Assembly: GCF_025345615.1 (NCBI RefSeq)
Contig: NZ_JAODWD010000001.1
Coordinates: forward strand, 248,001-312,000
DNA: 64,000 nt
Reading direction: 5' to 3'
From: Mycobacterium deserti
Lineage (GTDB): Bacteria > Actinomycetota > Actinomycetes > Mycobacteriales > Mycobacteriaceae
A program made the position numbers and the translations under genes. Position 1 is the stretch's first letter; every line of letters begins with the position of its first letter. Shown here piece by piece: positions 27,760 to 35,477 of this stretch. A model generated the notes under the pieces. It saw nothing but the letters and a program-made list of their open reading frames with translations, was not told where the DNA came from and did not search any database.

Positions 27760-28659
27760 TTAGTCCGCCTGGCCGACGAAGTCGATGACGTGGCGGGCGA
27801 CGACCTCGGGCTGTTCCAGCTGCAGGAAGTGGCCCGCCTCATCAACCAGCGCGAGCTGGCTGCCCTCGGGCAGCACCTCACCCACCCAGCGGGCGTAGTT
27901 GGACGTGGCGCAACCATCCTGAGTGCCGTGCAGATAGAGGGTGGGTAGCACCAGGCCCGACAGCCAGTGGCTGTGCATTTCGGCGTACTGCGCCGGCGGC
28001 TTGCTGTTACGCATCATCGCGCGGTAGTAGGCCAGCGCGGCCCGCCAGTTCTCGGGCGCACTGATCGCGTCCAACACGTGACGCACATCCTCGTCGGCCT
28101 GATACCCCGGCGACCACTGCCGCCAGAGCCGCGGAACCACCCAGTTCGTCGAACGCTCAGGGAGCGCGGGCAATTGGAAGTACATGATGTACCAGCTGCG
28201 CAGCAGCTGTAGCGGCAGTTGACCGGCGAGCCGGGCCGGCTCAGGCACCCTGCTCAGCGGCCGGAACGTCGCGGGCGGCGGTACGGACATGATCACTGCC
28301 TTGTCGAACGGGCTGTCCGGCATCGCGGCGAGCCCCGCGCCGGCGATGGCTCCCCAGTCGTGCCCGATGAGCACATCGCGGCCGGTCGGCCCGGCAGCGT
28401 CCAGCACCCGCAGCGCATCGTCCATCAAGGCGCCGACGTGATAGCTGCCGTCCGAAGCGAGCGACGACGGCGCATATCCCCGCATGAACGGCGCAACAAC
28501 CCGCCAGCCCGCGTCGACCAACAGCGGAGCGATCTTCCGCCAGCCATGCGCGGTGTCGGGAAATCCGTGCAGACACAACGCAATCGGCGCATCCTCGGGG
28601 CCCCAGGACAACGCGCGCAGTGTGACGGCAGGCGTCGCGACGTCCAGTACCTCGGGCAT
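27760..28659 (-). CDS. Alpha/beta hydrolase, epoxide-hydrolase-like
   Basis: A 299-residue alpha/beta hydrolase. The oxyanion motif HGFPDTAHGW is at 31-40 and the nucleophile elbow IGHDWGA places Asp at 101, the arrangement of epoxide hydrolases and haloalkane dehalogenases rather than esterases. The His is in VDEAGHFLQLEQPE near residue 275, and a cap domain with tyrosines lies between. It is the last gene after the Mce-associated pair: its ATG coincides with their downstream stop, so it is coupled to them. Confidence 0.88.
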   Translation of the reverse strand: MPEVLDVATPAVTLRALSWGPEDAPIALCLHGFPDTAHGWRKIAPLLVDAGWRVVAPFMRGYAPSSLASDGSYHVGALMDDALRVLDAAGPTGRDVLIGHDWGAIAGAGLAAMPDSPFDKAVIMSVPPPATFRPLSRVPEPARLAGQLPLQLLRSWYIMYFQLPALPERSTNWVVPRLWRQWSPGYQADEDVRHVLDAISAPENWRAALAYYRAMMRNSKPPAQYAEMHSHWLSGLVLPTLYLHGTQDGCATSNYARWVGEVLPEGSQLALVDEAGHFLQLEQPEVVARHVIDFVGQAD

Positions 28660-29366
28660 TAGACGGGATCGAATTTCGAGATCAGCCAGCGATCACCCGT
28701 CTTCTCCAGCGTGACGCGCACGCTCGAGGCGGTGTCGGTCGGCGCGTCCTGCCCCACCACCACGGTCTGATTGACGAAGACCAGCACCACGGCCTTTTTC
28801 GGGTCAGCCGAAACCGACGCCGCCGCAGGCACCGACGCCACCGCCGAGATCTGCTTTTCCCTCGCCCCCGGAATGACCACATCGTTGATCAGACCGGTGT
28901 AGGACTCTTGGAATTCGCCGGTCAGCAGATTGCGCGCCTCGTTGAGTTGTTGTTCAACGGTGTCCGGTTTGTACGACAACATCGCCACCGTGGTGTCCTT
29001 CGCGGCCTGCAAGGACTCGGCGGCGGGCGAACTCTGTTCTGAAAGGTCGGAATAGCGCGCTGTGTCATCGACCCACTTCAGGTATCCCGCCGCGGTCGCC
29101 AGCAGCAGGGCCACCGCGGGCAGCACTCCGTAGGCGAAGACGCGCGCCCAGTTGACCTTTCGCTTGGCTATCAGTGAGGATTCGTCGACGGCATCTCCGG
29201 CCGACTCGGCGGTCACCTCGGCAGTGACTTCTGTTGACTCGCCGGACTTCTCCGTCGAGGCTTCGGCCTCGTCGACAGCGGTTGATTCCGTCACCTCGCC
29301 GGGTTCAGTCGCTTCTGCCGGTTCGGCGCTTCCACTCCGTTTGGGCAGTCGGTGTCTGCTACTCAT
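28659..29366 (-). CDS. Mce-associated membrane protein (second of pair)
   Basis: A 235-residue Mce-associated (Mam-type) protein. It has an acidic, Glu/Ser/Thr-rich cytoplasmic N-terminus (1-70), one membrane helix (about 75-97, VFAYGVLPAVALLLATAAGYL) and an extracytoplasmic domain with an SnoaL/NTF2-like pattern (LLTGEFQESYTGLINDVVIPGA, VVLVFVNQTVV, WLISKFDPV). Such proteins stabilise or assist Mce lipid importers. Start ATG 29366 overlaps the preceding gene's stop. No mce genes lie in the window, so this is an orphan pair. Confidence 0.85.
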   Translation of the reverse strand: MSSRHRLPKRSGSAEPAEATEPGEVTESTAVDEAEASTEKSGESTEVTAEVTAESAGDAVDESSLIAKRKVNWARVFAYGVLPAVALLLATAAGYLKWVDDTARYSDLSEQSSPAAESLQAAKDTTVAMLSYKPDTVEQQLNEARNLLTGEFQESYTGLINDVVIPGAREKQISAVASVPAAASVSADPKKAVVLVFVNQTVVVGQDAPTDTASSVRVTLEKTGDRWLISKFDPV

Positions 29367-30043
29367 GGGACAAACTCCACGTTGGACACCTTGGCTTCGT
29401 CCTCCACTTTCTGCACCGTTATGCGCATGCGCCAAGATCGCGGCTGCTGTTCAGGCGCTCCCGCATTGGTGGTGTTGACGGTTACGGCGACGAGTACTCG
29501 ACCTTCGGTGTCCGTCGCGGATTCCAGGCCCGCCTCGGTGATGTTGCCCGATGATTTCGACTGTGCCTGCTTGACGACCTCGATGAATGGGCGCGCCCGA
29601 GATTGGAAATCGTCGTAGAACGTACCGGTGGCCGAGTCCAGGATCCGCTGGACGTCAGCATCCGCTTGCTGGAAGTCAATGGTCGTGAGGTTGAGCGCAC
29701 CCTGCCGGCCCACCTGCAGGTACAGGTTGCGCTGCTCCTCGGATTGATGCGACTGATAGGCCCTAAAGCCCAGCCACCCCGTAAGCCCACCCAGCGCAAC
29801 CATCAAAGCGAGACCGGCGATCGTCGCCAACCGCACATGAGACAGCGGCGGCTTGCGCGGCGCTGTGACATCGCGGTCGGCAAACTCGGCATCGGAAGTC
29901 TCAGCAGCCAGGTTGTCCGGGCCGGAGTCGCCAGGCTCGTCTTCTTCGGCATCGGCTGGGACAGCATCATCCGCGCCGTCGGTCTCGCCGTCGGCGGTCA
30001 CCCCGCCTTCGTTCACCTCATCGGGGTTCACTGCATCTGCCAT
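29363..30043 (-). CDS. Mce-associated membrane protein (first of pair)
   Basis: A 226-residue Mam-type protein. The acidic N-terminus (1-70, with Asp/Glu-rich ADAVPADAEEDEPGDSG) precedes one membrane helix (about 77-99, LATIAGLALMVALGGLTGWLGF). The exterior domain has the typical ATGTFYDDFQSRARPFIEVV and VLVAVTVNTTNAG blocks and ends SNVEFVP, as in mce operon 3' genes. It is translationally coupled to the second Mam gene and the epoxide-hydrolase-like gene. The partner Mce complex must be encoded elsewhere. Confidence 0.86.
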   Translation of the reverse strand: MADAVNPDEVNEGGVTADGETDGADDAVPADAEEDEPGDSGPDNLAAETSDAEFADRDVTAPRKPPLSHVRLATIAGLALMVALGGLTGWLGFRAYQSHQSEEQRNLYLQVGRQGALNLTTIDFQQADADVQRILDSATGTFYDDFQSRARPFIEVVKQAQSKSSGNITEAGLESATDTEGRVLVAVTVNTTNAGAPEQQPRSWRMRITVQKVEDEAKVSNVEFVP

Positions 30044-30200
30044 CTAGATTCCTCTGCGGCCCCATAGGCCAGGTCGGGTCATCACCAGGGTTGGCTACAA
30101 CCTACGTGCACGACACCTTAATAGTCGGTGCCTGGCAGGTTTTACGACCAGACCTCTCGCACTCTCCTGCCAAAGCGATAAATAGTTTACTCTTTGAGGT

Positions 30201-30674
30201 ATGTCCCGCGACGCGGCCTACCTCAGACCACAGTTTCGGCTGGCGCCGAGCCCTACGGCCGAGTCGCGCGAGTTCTGGACGGGTGGACGGCGCGGCGAAC
30301 TGATGATCTGCCGGTGCCACGCGTGCGGTCGCTACTATCACCCGCCCGCGCCGGCCTGCTGGCGTTGCCGGAGCACCGACGTTGCGCCCCAGCGAGCCTC
30401 CGGACGCGCGACCGTCGCGGCCTACACCGTCAACCGGCAGCCATGGATACCCGGACTCGATCCGCCCTACATCGTGGCCATGGTAGAACTCGACGACGAA
30501 CCTGACGTCCGCCTCATCACCAACGTGGTCGACGTGTCGCTGGACGACATTCGAGTGGGCCTGCCCGTCGAGGTGTTCTTCGAGGATTGGACCGACCCGT
30601 CGGGTGATCAGGACACCAGGGTCTGGTTGCCGCTGTTCCGTCCGGTCAGTCCGCGCGAAGACCGTTCGAGATGA
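30201..30674 (+). CDS. DUF35 zinc-ribbon/OB-fold protein
   Basis: A 157-residue DUF35 protein: an N-terminal helix (AESREFWTGGRRGELM), a zinc ribbon with C39-x2-C42 and C53-x2-C56, and an OB-fold that binds acyl-CoA (AAYTVNRQPWIPGLDPPYIVAMVEL). In cholesterol degradation the DUF35 domain of ChsH2 partners the Ltp2 aldolase and MaoC-like hydratases. Here the thiolase-fold gene at 52115 or the hydratases could be partners, but they are not adjacent. The 3' end overlaps the convergent TetR gene by 29 bases. Confidence 0.86.
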   Translation: MSRDAAYLRPQFRLAPSPTAESREFWTGGRRGELMICRCHACGRYYHPPAPACWRCRSTDVAPQRASGRATVAAYTVNRQPWIPGLDPPYIVAMVELDDEPDVRLITNVVDVSLDDIRVGLPVEVFFEDWTDPSGDQDTRVWLPLFRPVSPREDRSR

Positions 30675-31272
30675 ATCGGGACAGCTCGTCGACGATCTCA
30701 TCCCTGCCGGGCACCTCGTCATCGGCCGGATAGGTATTGCGCAAAAACGTCGCGGCGACGCCGACGAACAACATCGCGAGGCGCAGCTGTAGTGCCGGCG
30801 ACGAGTGCCGCAGCCCCTCGGTCGCCAGGTATGCGTCGATGGGCGCCACCATGGGTGCCAGCGTGTCGCTGACCCGTTCGCGAAGCCGTTCGACTTCACC
30901 CTCGGTCGACTCGCTGACGAACAGATGCACCATTGCGCGCGCGATCGGCTGATTCGCCGCCATGAAGTCGTAGAAGCCTACGGTGAAGCGTCGGATCATC
31001 CGGTCATGGTCCATTGTTGCCAGGACGGGATCGTCCAGCCACCGTTGATGCAGACCGCCGACCGCATCCAGCAGTGGTGTCGCGACAGCATCGAAGAACA
31101 GCTTCTCCTTACTCTCGAAGTATCGGAAGATCAGGTCGTGCGATACCCCTGCGCGCGTGGCGATCTCACGTGTCGTCGCGGCATAGCCGCGTTCGGCGAA
31201 CAGTTCACGGGCGGCCTCCTGCAGCAGCCCGGGAGCAGCGCCCCTGCGCACGCGTTGGCTTTCCCCCGCCAT
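30646..31272 (-). CDS. TetR-family transcriptional regulator
   Basis: A 208-residue TetR regulator. The HTH region is about 15-57: LLQEAARELFAERGYAATT, REIATRAGVSHDLIFRYFESKEKLFF. The ligand domain resembles TetR_C groups of lipid regulators. ATG 31272 is chosen; there is an open shadow upstream. It lies 10 bases downstream of the NorF-like gene and so ends an operon with the membrane-protein, NorE-like and NorF-like genes. It probably binds the palindrome at 32951-32975 in front of that operon, and is one candidate for the GTTnACnnnGTnAAC sites. Confidence 0.88.
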   Translation of the reverse strand: MAGESQRVRRGAAPGLLQEAARELFAERGYAATTREIATRAGVSHDLIFRYFESKEKLFFDAVATPLLDAVGGLHQRWLDDPVLATMDHDRMIRRFTVGFYDFMAANQPIARAMVHLFVSESTEGEVERLRERVSDTLAPMVAPIDAYLATEGLRHSSPALQLRLAMLFVGVAATFLRNTYPADDEVPGRDEIVDELSRFISNGLRAD

Positions 31273-31282
31273 CGCATAACCC

Positions 31283-31549
31283 TCAGAGCCAGAGGTACAT
31301 GCCGGCGAGAACCATCCACACGATGATGCAGTACCCCTCGAAGACGGCTCGCAGCACCAGCGGCGCACTGCGCAACTCCATGAAGTCAAGGCCGACGAAG
31401 CGGACCTTGATCAGTGCGAGGGCCAGAACGACGATTGCGACAACCGAGCCGATACCGTGCTCGGCACCCACCGCCCACGACACGACCGTGACGGCGACGA
31501 GCCCCAGCCAGACGTACGTCGAGCGGGCGTTGAAGAGCGAACGGGTCAT
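31283..31549 (-). CDS. Cytochrome c oxidase subunit IV / NorF-like membrane protein
   Basis: An 88-residue membrane protein with three hydrophobic segments (YVWLGLVAVTVVSWAVG, GSVVAIVVLALALIKVRFVGL, LRAVFEGYCIIVWMVLAGMYL). The KVRFVGLDFMELR stretch between segments two and three is typical of the prokaryotic COX4/NorF family. It follows the NorE/CoxIII-like gene by three bases, the usual norE-norF pairing. No catalytic oxidase or NO reductase subunit is in the window. Confidence 0.82.
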   Translation of the reverse strand: MTRSLFNARSTYVWLGLVAVTVVSWAVGAEHGIGSVVAIVVLALALIKVRFVGLDFMELRSAPLVLRAVFEGYCIIVWMVLAGMYLWL

Positions 31550-31552
31550 CGG

Positions 31553-32161
31553 TCAACTCACCAGGTAGAGAAGCGGGAACAAGACGATCCACAACAGGTC
31601 GACGAGGTGCCAGAAGCATGCCCCGCCCTCGACGACGCCCATTCTGGTGGCGCTGAGTTCGGGCCGTCGGGCCTGCACGAACAGCAGGAACAGCACGGCG
31701 ATACCGATCAGCACGTGAAGGAGGTGCAGGCCGGTCAAGATGAAGTAGTAGAGGTAGAAGTCGTTCTGCGTAGGGACGTGGCCCTCGTTCACCTTGACGG
31801 TGTACTCGACAGCTTTGAGCCCAACGAACGCGAGGCCGCAGACGAGCGCCCCGGCGAACAGCAATTGTGCGGCCGCGCGCTGAGACTTCCGGATCGCGCG
31901 GATGGCGGTCACCACGAACAGCGAGCTGGTCAGCAGGACGAGCGTGTTCGTCAGCCCAATGCCGATGCTGAGGGTGTGACGCGATTCGTCGAACAGTTCG
32001 GGCGCCAGTGAGCGCTGGTACATGAAGGTCGCGAAGAAGACGCCGAAGACCACCATGTCGCCGAGCAGGAAGATCCACACACCGGGCTCGCCCGGCACAT
32101 GACGTGTTCGAGTTGGCGACTGGTCGCCGCCGTCAATCGGTCGTAGCGTCACCTGGCTCAC
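31553..32161 (-). CDS. Cytochrome c oxidase subunit III / NorE-like membrane protein
   Basis: A 202-residue heme-copper oxidase subunit III family protein. Five membrane segments: WIFLLGDMVVFGVFFATFMY, IGLTNTLVLLTSSLFVVTAI, LLFAGALVCGLAFVGLKAVEY, FYLYYFILTGLHLLHVLIGI, and FWHLVDLLWIVLFPLLYLV. GLHLLHV and FWHLVDLLWI are subunit III hallmarks. GTG 32161 gives a four-base overlap with the upstream stop; ATG 32176 is the alternative. The short length and five segments fit NorE rather than CtaE. Confidence 0.85.
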   Translation of the reverse strand: MSQVTLRPIDGGDQSPTRTRHVPGEPGVWIFLLGDMVVFGVFFATFMYQRSLAPELFDESRHTLSIGIGLTNTLVLLTSSLFVVTAIRAIRKSQRAAAQLLFAGALVCGLAFVGLKAVEYTVKVNEGHVPTQNDFYLYYFILTGLHLLHVLIGIAVLFLLFVQARRPELSATRMGVVEGGACFWHLVDLLWIVLFPLLYLVS

Positions 32162-32892
32162 GCCGCCGGTTCCCATGTTTTTTCTGCCGCCGCTTTCTCG
32201 CGCTCAGCCGCCTCCACGTCGACCGCCTTAGAAAGCATCACGGAGGTGACGACCTGCCATATGCAGAACACCGTCAGCGGAATCCAGAAGGCGAACATCC
32301 CGTTCCACGCCAGCGGCCCGGACTTGAACAGGTAAACCGCGCAGCCGGGCACGCCGAGGACCGCATACCAGATGTTGAAGTAGCCGAACCAGCGCGGAAA
32401 GCTCGGCACAGCACGCCTTTCGACGAAGAGCACGACCGCCGCGAGAATGACGACCTGGGTGATCAGCGGACCGACGAGACCGACGAAGATCAACCAGAAG
32501 ACGTCGTTGAGCGCTTGTGTCACATCAGGATTGCGTTCCGGGCGATAGCCGGCGGCCACGGCGAAGATCGCGCACAGCGAGAAGCCGAACATGAACGTCA
32601 CCCCCAGCATGACCTGGGTGAGTGACAGGACACCCCAATAGCCCTCGACGCGGCGCACCTGCCGGGCAAGCAGTCCCCAGAACGGGGTCCAGATGAATAC
32701 GAACAAGATCATCAGGGCCATGCCGATGCGAATGCGCAGGCCGTCCTCGGTGTATCGCGTCGCGATCTCCACTGCGGTGTCGCTGGGGTCGATCGGCGGG
32801 ATGACTCCGGCGATGAACCAGAACATCACAAGAAATGCGAGCAACATGGCGGTGCCTGACCAGGCAGCGGCCTTCTCGATCTTCACGTGCAT
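32158..32892 (-). CDS. Six- to seven-segment membrane protein in NorEF-like operon
   Basis: A 244-residue polytopic membrane protein of no family I can name. Hydrophobic segments: about 10-32 (TAMLLAFLVMFWFIAGVI), 57-76, 90-115, 130-155, 168-185 and 195-218. ATG 32892 (MHVKIEKAAAWSG) is preferred to the upstream in-frame ATG 32931. The tail (AEREKAAAEKTWEPAA) is cytoplasmic and charged. As first gene of the operon with NorE, NorF and TetR, it may form part of the same membrane complex, but nothing in the sequence shows a catalytic site. Confidence 0.78.
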   Translation of the reverse strand: MHVKIEKAAAWSGTAMLLAFLVMFWFIAGVIPPIDPSDTAVEIATRYTEDGLRIRIGMALMILFVFIWTPFWGLLARQVRRVEGYWGVLSLTQVMLGVTFMFGFSLCAIFAVAAGYRPERNPDVTQALNDVFWLIFVGLVGPLITQVVILAAVVLFVERRAVPSFPRWFGYFNIWYAVLGVPGCAVYLFKSGPLAWNGMFAFWIPLTVFCIWQVVTSVMLSKAVDVEAAEREKAAAEKTWEPAA

Positions 32893-32950
32893 GACGCACT
32901 CCCATTGTCGTGGCGGCAAGTCGCGAGTCACCGTAAGCAGGAGGGCCCGC

Positions 32951-32975
32951 GTTAGTCAACCGGTGGTTGATTAAC
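32951..32975. promoter_or_regulatory. 25-base palindrome upstream of NorEF-like operon
   Basis: The left arm GTTAGTCAACC (32951-32961) and the right arm GGTTGATTAAC (32965-32975) are inverted repeats around GGT: 10 of 12 pairs match. It is about 60 bases before the first gene of the membrane-protein/NorE/NorF/tetR operon. Size suits a TetR tetramer or two dimers, and the operon's own TetR is the best candidate. It overlaps the stop of the broken oxidoreductase gene. Confidence 0.55.
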
Positions 32976-33776
32976 GGGCTCCCGTCCGCCACCCAATGCC
33001 GAGCGCTGCGCCGCGTCGATCACGGCGAGACTGAGCAGCCCGGCATCGAACGTCAGTGCTGTACTCCCGCCGCGATCGAACGCGGGCAGCCAGTCCTGCA
33101 GCATCATTGCCATCGCTCGGGCGGCGTGCCCCGCCAGCCCGTCAGGGCAACCGATCGGGGTGGCAGGTTCACGTTCGGCGACCGTCAGTGCATACACAGG
33201 AAGTCGAGGTCGTGCAACAGCATCCCGGCGAGGTATCCGCCGCCCTGGCCGCGGTCGTACATCCAACGCGCCTGGGGCGGATGAATCGGATGCCAGTACG
33301 CGGCGCTCCGGCTCACCCTTGCGAAACACTGCTTGCCGAGAAACCTCGTCGACCAACGCGGCGACCGCCAACCAGTCCGGATTCCAACGGTTCTCGAAGC
33401 AACATGCGGTGGGACGGCTCGATATTTCCGCAGCGCGCACCATATCGCGTGCGGCGTCCAGGTCACCGGCCAACGGCTTCTCGCACAGCACTGCCTTGCC
33501 CGCGTCAAGCGCCGCCAGCGTCATATCGCGGTGCGGCACGGTCGGTGTCGCCCCGGAGATGACGTCGAGATCGTCACGGGCGACGAAGGGATTCCCAGTC
33601 GGTAGGCGTGTCAGCGATTCCGAGCTTGTCTGCAGCTCGTTGCAGCCACTCGGGCCTGCGCGCGCATAGCGCCACTGGCTCAAAGCCATTCGCTGCACGG
33701 AAGCCGGGGACCTGCACGTGTCTTTCCCAGACCCACCCCGATGATGCCGACCCGCCAGGTCCGTCGTTGGTGTCAC
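32952..33776 (-). pseudogene. Gfo/Idh/MocA oxidoreductase, broken by several frameshifts
   Basis: A decayed NAD(P)-dependent Gfo/Idh/MocA-family dehydrogenase gene. Pieces appear in successive frames: Rossmann RVGIIGVGLGK (about 33750-33725); VPGFRAANGFEPVALCARRPEW to WES (frame ending 33574); VARDDLDVISGATPTVPHRD and KAVLCEKPLAGDLDAARDMV (about 33590-33340); FLGKQCFARV, YWHPIHPPQARWMYDRG and LLHDLDFLCMH (to 33185); GLAGHAARAMAMMLQDWLPAF and LLSLAVIDAAQRSALGGG (to 32952). Four or more frame changes are needed, and about 100 residues seem to be lost before GLAGHA. The conserved EKP lysine is present. It once followed the beta-hydroxyacid dehydrogenase gene. Confidence 0.82.
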
Positions 33777-34585
33777 AGCGCCAACGGTCCCGAATCCACG
33801 ACCACACCCAGCAAGCCGAGATCGACACCTGCCTCGCCCGCCGCCTCCAGAGCGGCGGCGATGTCCTTGCGGAGAAACGGTGTGGCCCGCTCGGTGAAGT
33901 TTTCGATTCCACCGACGTGATGAGCCTGTGCGGTCGCGTGACTCGCGCCGCTGCACACCTGCAGCGCCGAGAGCAACGCGTCGGCGTCGACCCCGAGGGC
34001 TTGGCCCAATTCAATTGCAGCAGCGAGAAGTTGAGCGTTGCAGGAGAACAAGACATTGTTGACGAGTTTGATGGCCAGGGCGCTGCCCAGCTCGCCCGTC
34101 GGCACGATCGGATCTGCGTATGCGGCAAGCACCGGCGTCACTTCGCGGACCGCATCGCTCGGCCCGCCGAGCAGCACCGTTAAGTTGCCGGCGTCGATGT
34201 TCTCGACGGTGCCACTGACCGGGGCATCGAGGATGACGGGCGGCGAGGGGTGGCTGTCGCGCAGCGCCGTCAGCGTGGACACCGTGCCAGTCGTATGCGA
34301 AACGAATACCGAACCAGCTTTGGCGTTGGCAATCAGGCCGTCGGGACCGAGACCGACCTCGATGAGTTGCGCGTCGGAGAACAGACAGGAGACCAGAACG
34401 TCGCTGCGCCGGGCGAGATCCGATGCCGACTCGGCGACCGTCGCACCCTGCGCCGCCACGCGGTCGCGCCTGTCGGGTCGGCGGGCGTACACCAGCACGT
34501 CGTTGCCGGCGGCGAGCAGCCGTGACACCATCGGCTCCCCAAGGTTCCCCGCACCGATAAATCCGACGACCTTTTGTCTGCTCAA
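33773..34585 (-). CDS. NAD-binding beta-hydroxyacid dehydrogenase family protein
   Basis: A 270-residue 3-hydroxyisobutyrate/6-phosphogluconate dehydrogenase-type protein. The Rossmann signature VGFIGAGNLGEPMVSRLL is near 5-22, DAPVSGTVENIDAGNLTVLLGG holds the substrate-binding block, and IKLVNNVLFSCNAQLLAAAIELG contains the catalytic Lys and Asn. TTG 34585 is my start because GGAGAG lies seven bases upstream; TTG 34606 and ATG 34774 are alternatives, the latter overlapping the divergent hydratase. Substrate unknown; tartronate semialdehyde or 3-hydroxyisobutyrate reduction is typical. Confidence 0.82.
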   Translation of the reverse strand: MSRQKVVGFIGAGNLGEPMVSRLLAAGNDVLVYARRPDRRDRVAAQGATVAESASDLARRSDVLVSCLFSDAQLIEVGLGPDGLIANAKAGSVFVSHTTGTVSTLTALRDSHPSPPVILDAPVSGTVENIDAGNLTVLLGGPSDAVREVTPVLAAYADPIVPTGELGSALAIKLVNNVLFSCNAQLLAAAIELGQALGVDADALLSALQVCSGASHATAQAHHVGGIENFTERATPFLRKDIAAALEAAGEAGVDLGLLGVVVDSGPLAL

Positions 34586-34651
34586 ACTGCGACTCTCCGT
34601 GCGCAACGCCCATCCAGTCTTCAGGCGCCACAACAATAACCCGAAAACCGC

Positions 34652-34676
34652 TAGATAGTTATCTATATTAGCTTCT
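34652..34676 (+). promoter_or_regulatory. TAGATA palindrome and leaderless-type promoter
   Basis: TAGATAGTTATCTA (34652-34665) is a perfect 14-base palindrome. Overlapping it, TATATT (34664-34669) is a good -10 element seven bases before ATG 34677, with no ribosome-binding site between. This is the spacing of leaderless mycobacterial transcripts. The palindrome would cover the promoter, giving tight repression. Confidence 0.45.
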
Positions 34677-35459
34677 ATGAATAACCAGGCCGCCTTCAGG
34701 ACCATCGACTTCGCGGCGTCCGGCCACGTCGCCACCGTGACGCTGAACCGGCCCGAGAAGATGAACAGCTTCACCCGTCAGATGGCCGACGAGCTTGCCG
34801 CGGTGTGGGCCCTAATCCGCGACGACGACGAGATCCGGGTCACGGTACTGCAGGCCAACGGGCACCACGCGTTCTGCACCGGCATCGACGTGTCCGAAGG
34901 CACGTGGTGGACCCACAAGCCAATCTTCAACCAGGAGGACCCCGGGGCCTTCCTCGGGCCGAAGGCACACAAGGTGTGGAAGCCGGTGATCGCCGCCCTG
35001 CACGGAATAGTGGCCGGCGGCGCGATGTACTTCGTCAACGAATGCGACTTCTCGATCTGCAGCGAGACTGCCACTTTTTTCGACCCCCACCCCAACGCGG
35101 GCATCGTCTCCGCGCTGGAACCGATGGGCATGTTGGCGCTTGGCGTGCCCTACGGCGAGGTGATGCGGTGGGCCCTGCTCGGCAGCGAGGAACGGCTGAC
35201 GGCGCAAACCGCGCTGCGGATCGGACTGGTCACCGAGGTCGTCCAGGATGACCAACTGCGAGCACGAGCGGCCGAATTGGCGGGCGAGATCGCCGCCCGA
35301 CGACCCGAAGGCATCCAGGGCACGGTGCGCGCAATGTGGGAAGCGCGCGATCTGCCACCGACGACCGCTGCCCGCCACGGCATGGCCTACACCCACATCG
35401 GCAATGCAGGCGCCGCTCCTGATCCCCTGAGCAACAAGAAAAAACCGCGAACTCGATGA
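34677..35459 (+). CDS. Enoyl-CoA hydratase/isomerase family protein
   Basis: A 260-residue crotonase. The first oxyanion segment is HHAFCTGIDVSEGTWW (about 58-73) and the second ALHGIVAGGAMYFVNECDFSI (about 107-127). The catalytic region FDPHPNAGIVSALEPMG differs from classical hydratases, which have PEI.LG, so the exact reaction is uncertain. It begins at ATG 34677, apparently without a leader. The alpha/beta hydrolase gene follows 18 bases later on the same strand. Confidence 0.87.
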   Translation: MNNQAAFRTIDFAASGHVATVTLNRPEKMNSFTRQMADELAAVWALIRDDDEIRVTVLQANGHHAFCTGIDVSEGTWWTHKPIFNQEDPGAFLGPKAHKVWKPVIAALHGIVAGGAMYFVNECDFSICSETATFFDPHPNAGIVSALEPMGMLALGVPYGEVMRWALLGSEERLTAQTALRIGLVTEVVQDDQLRARAAELAGEIAARRPEGIQGTVRAMWEARDLPPTTAARHGMAYTHIGNAGAAPDPLSNKKKPRTR

Positions 35460-35477
35460 CCGGAAGGACTCGGCCAC

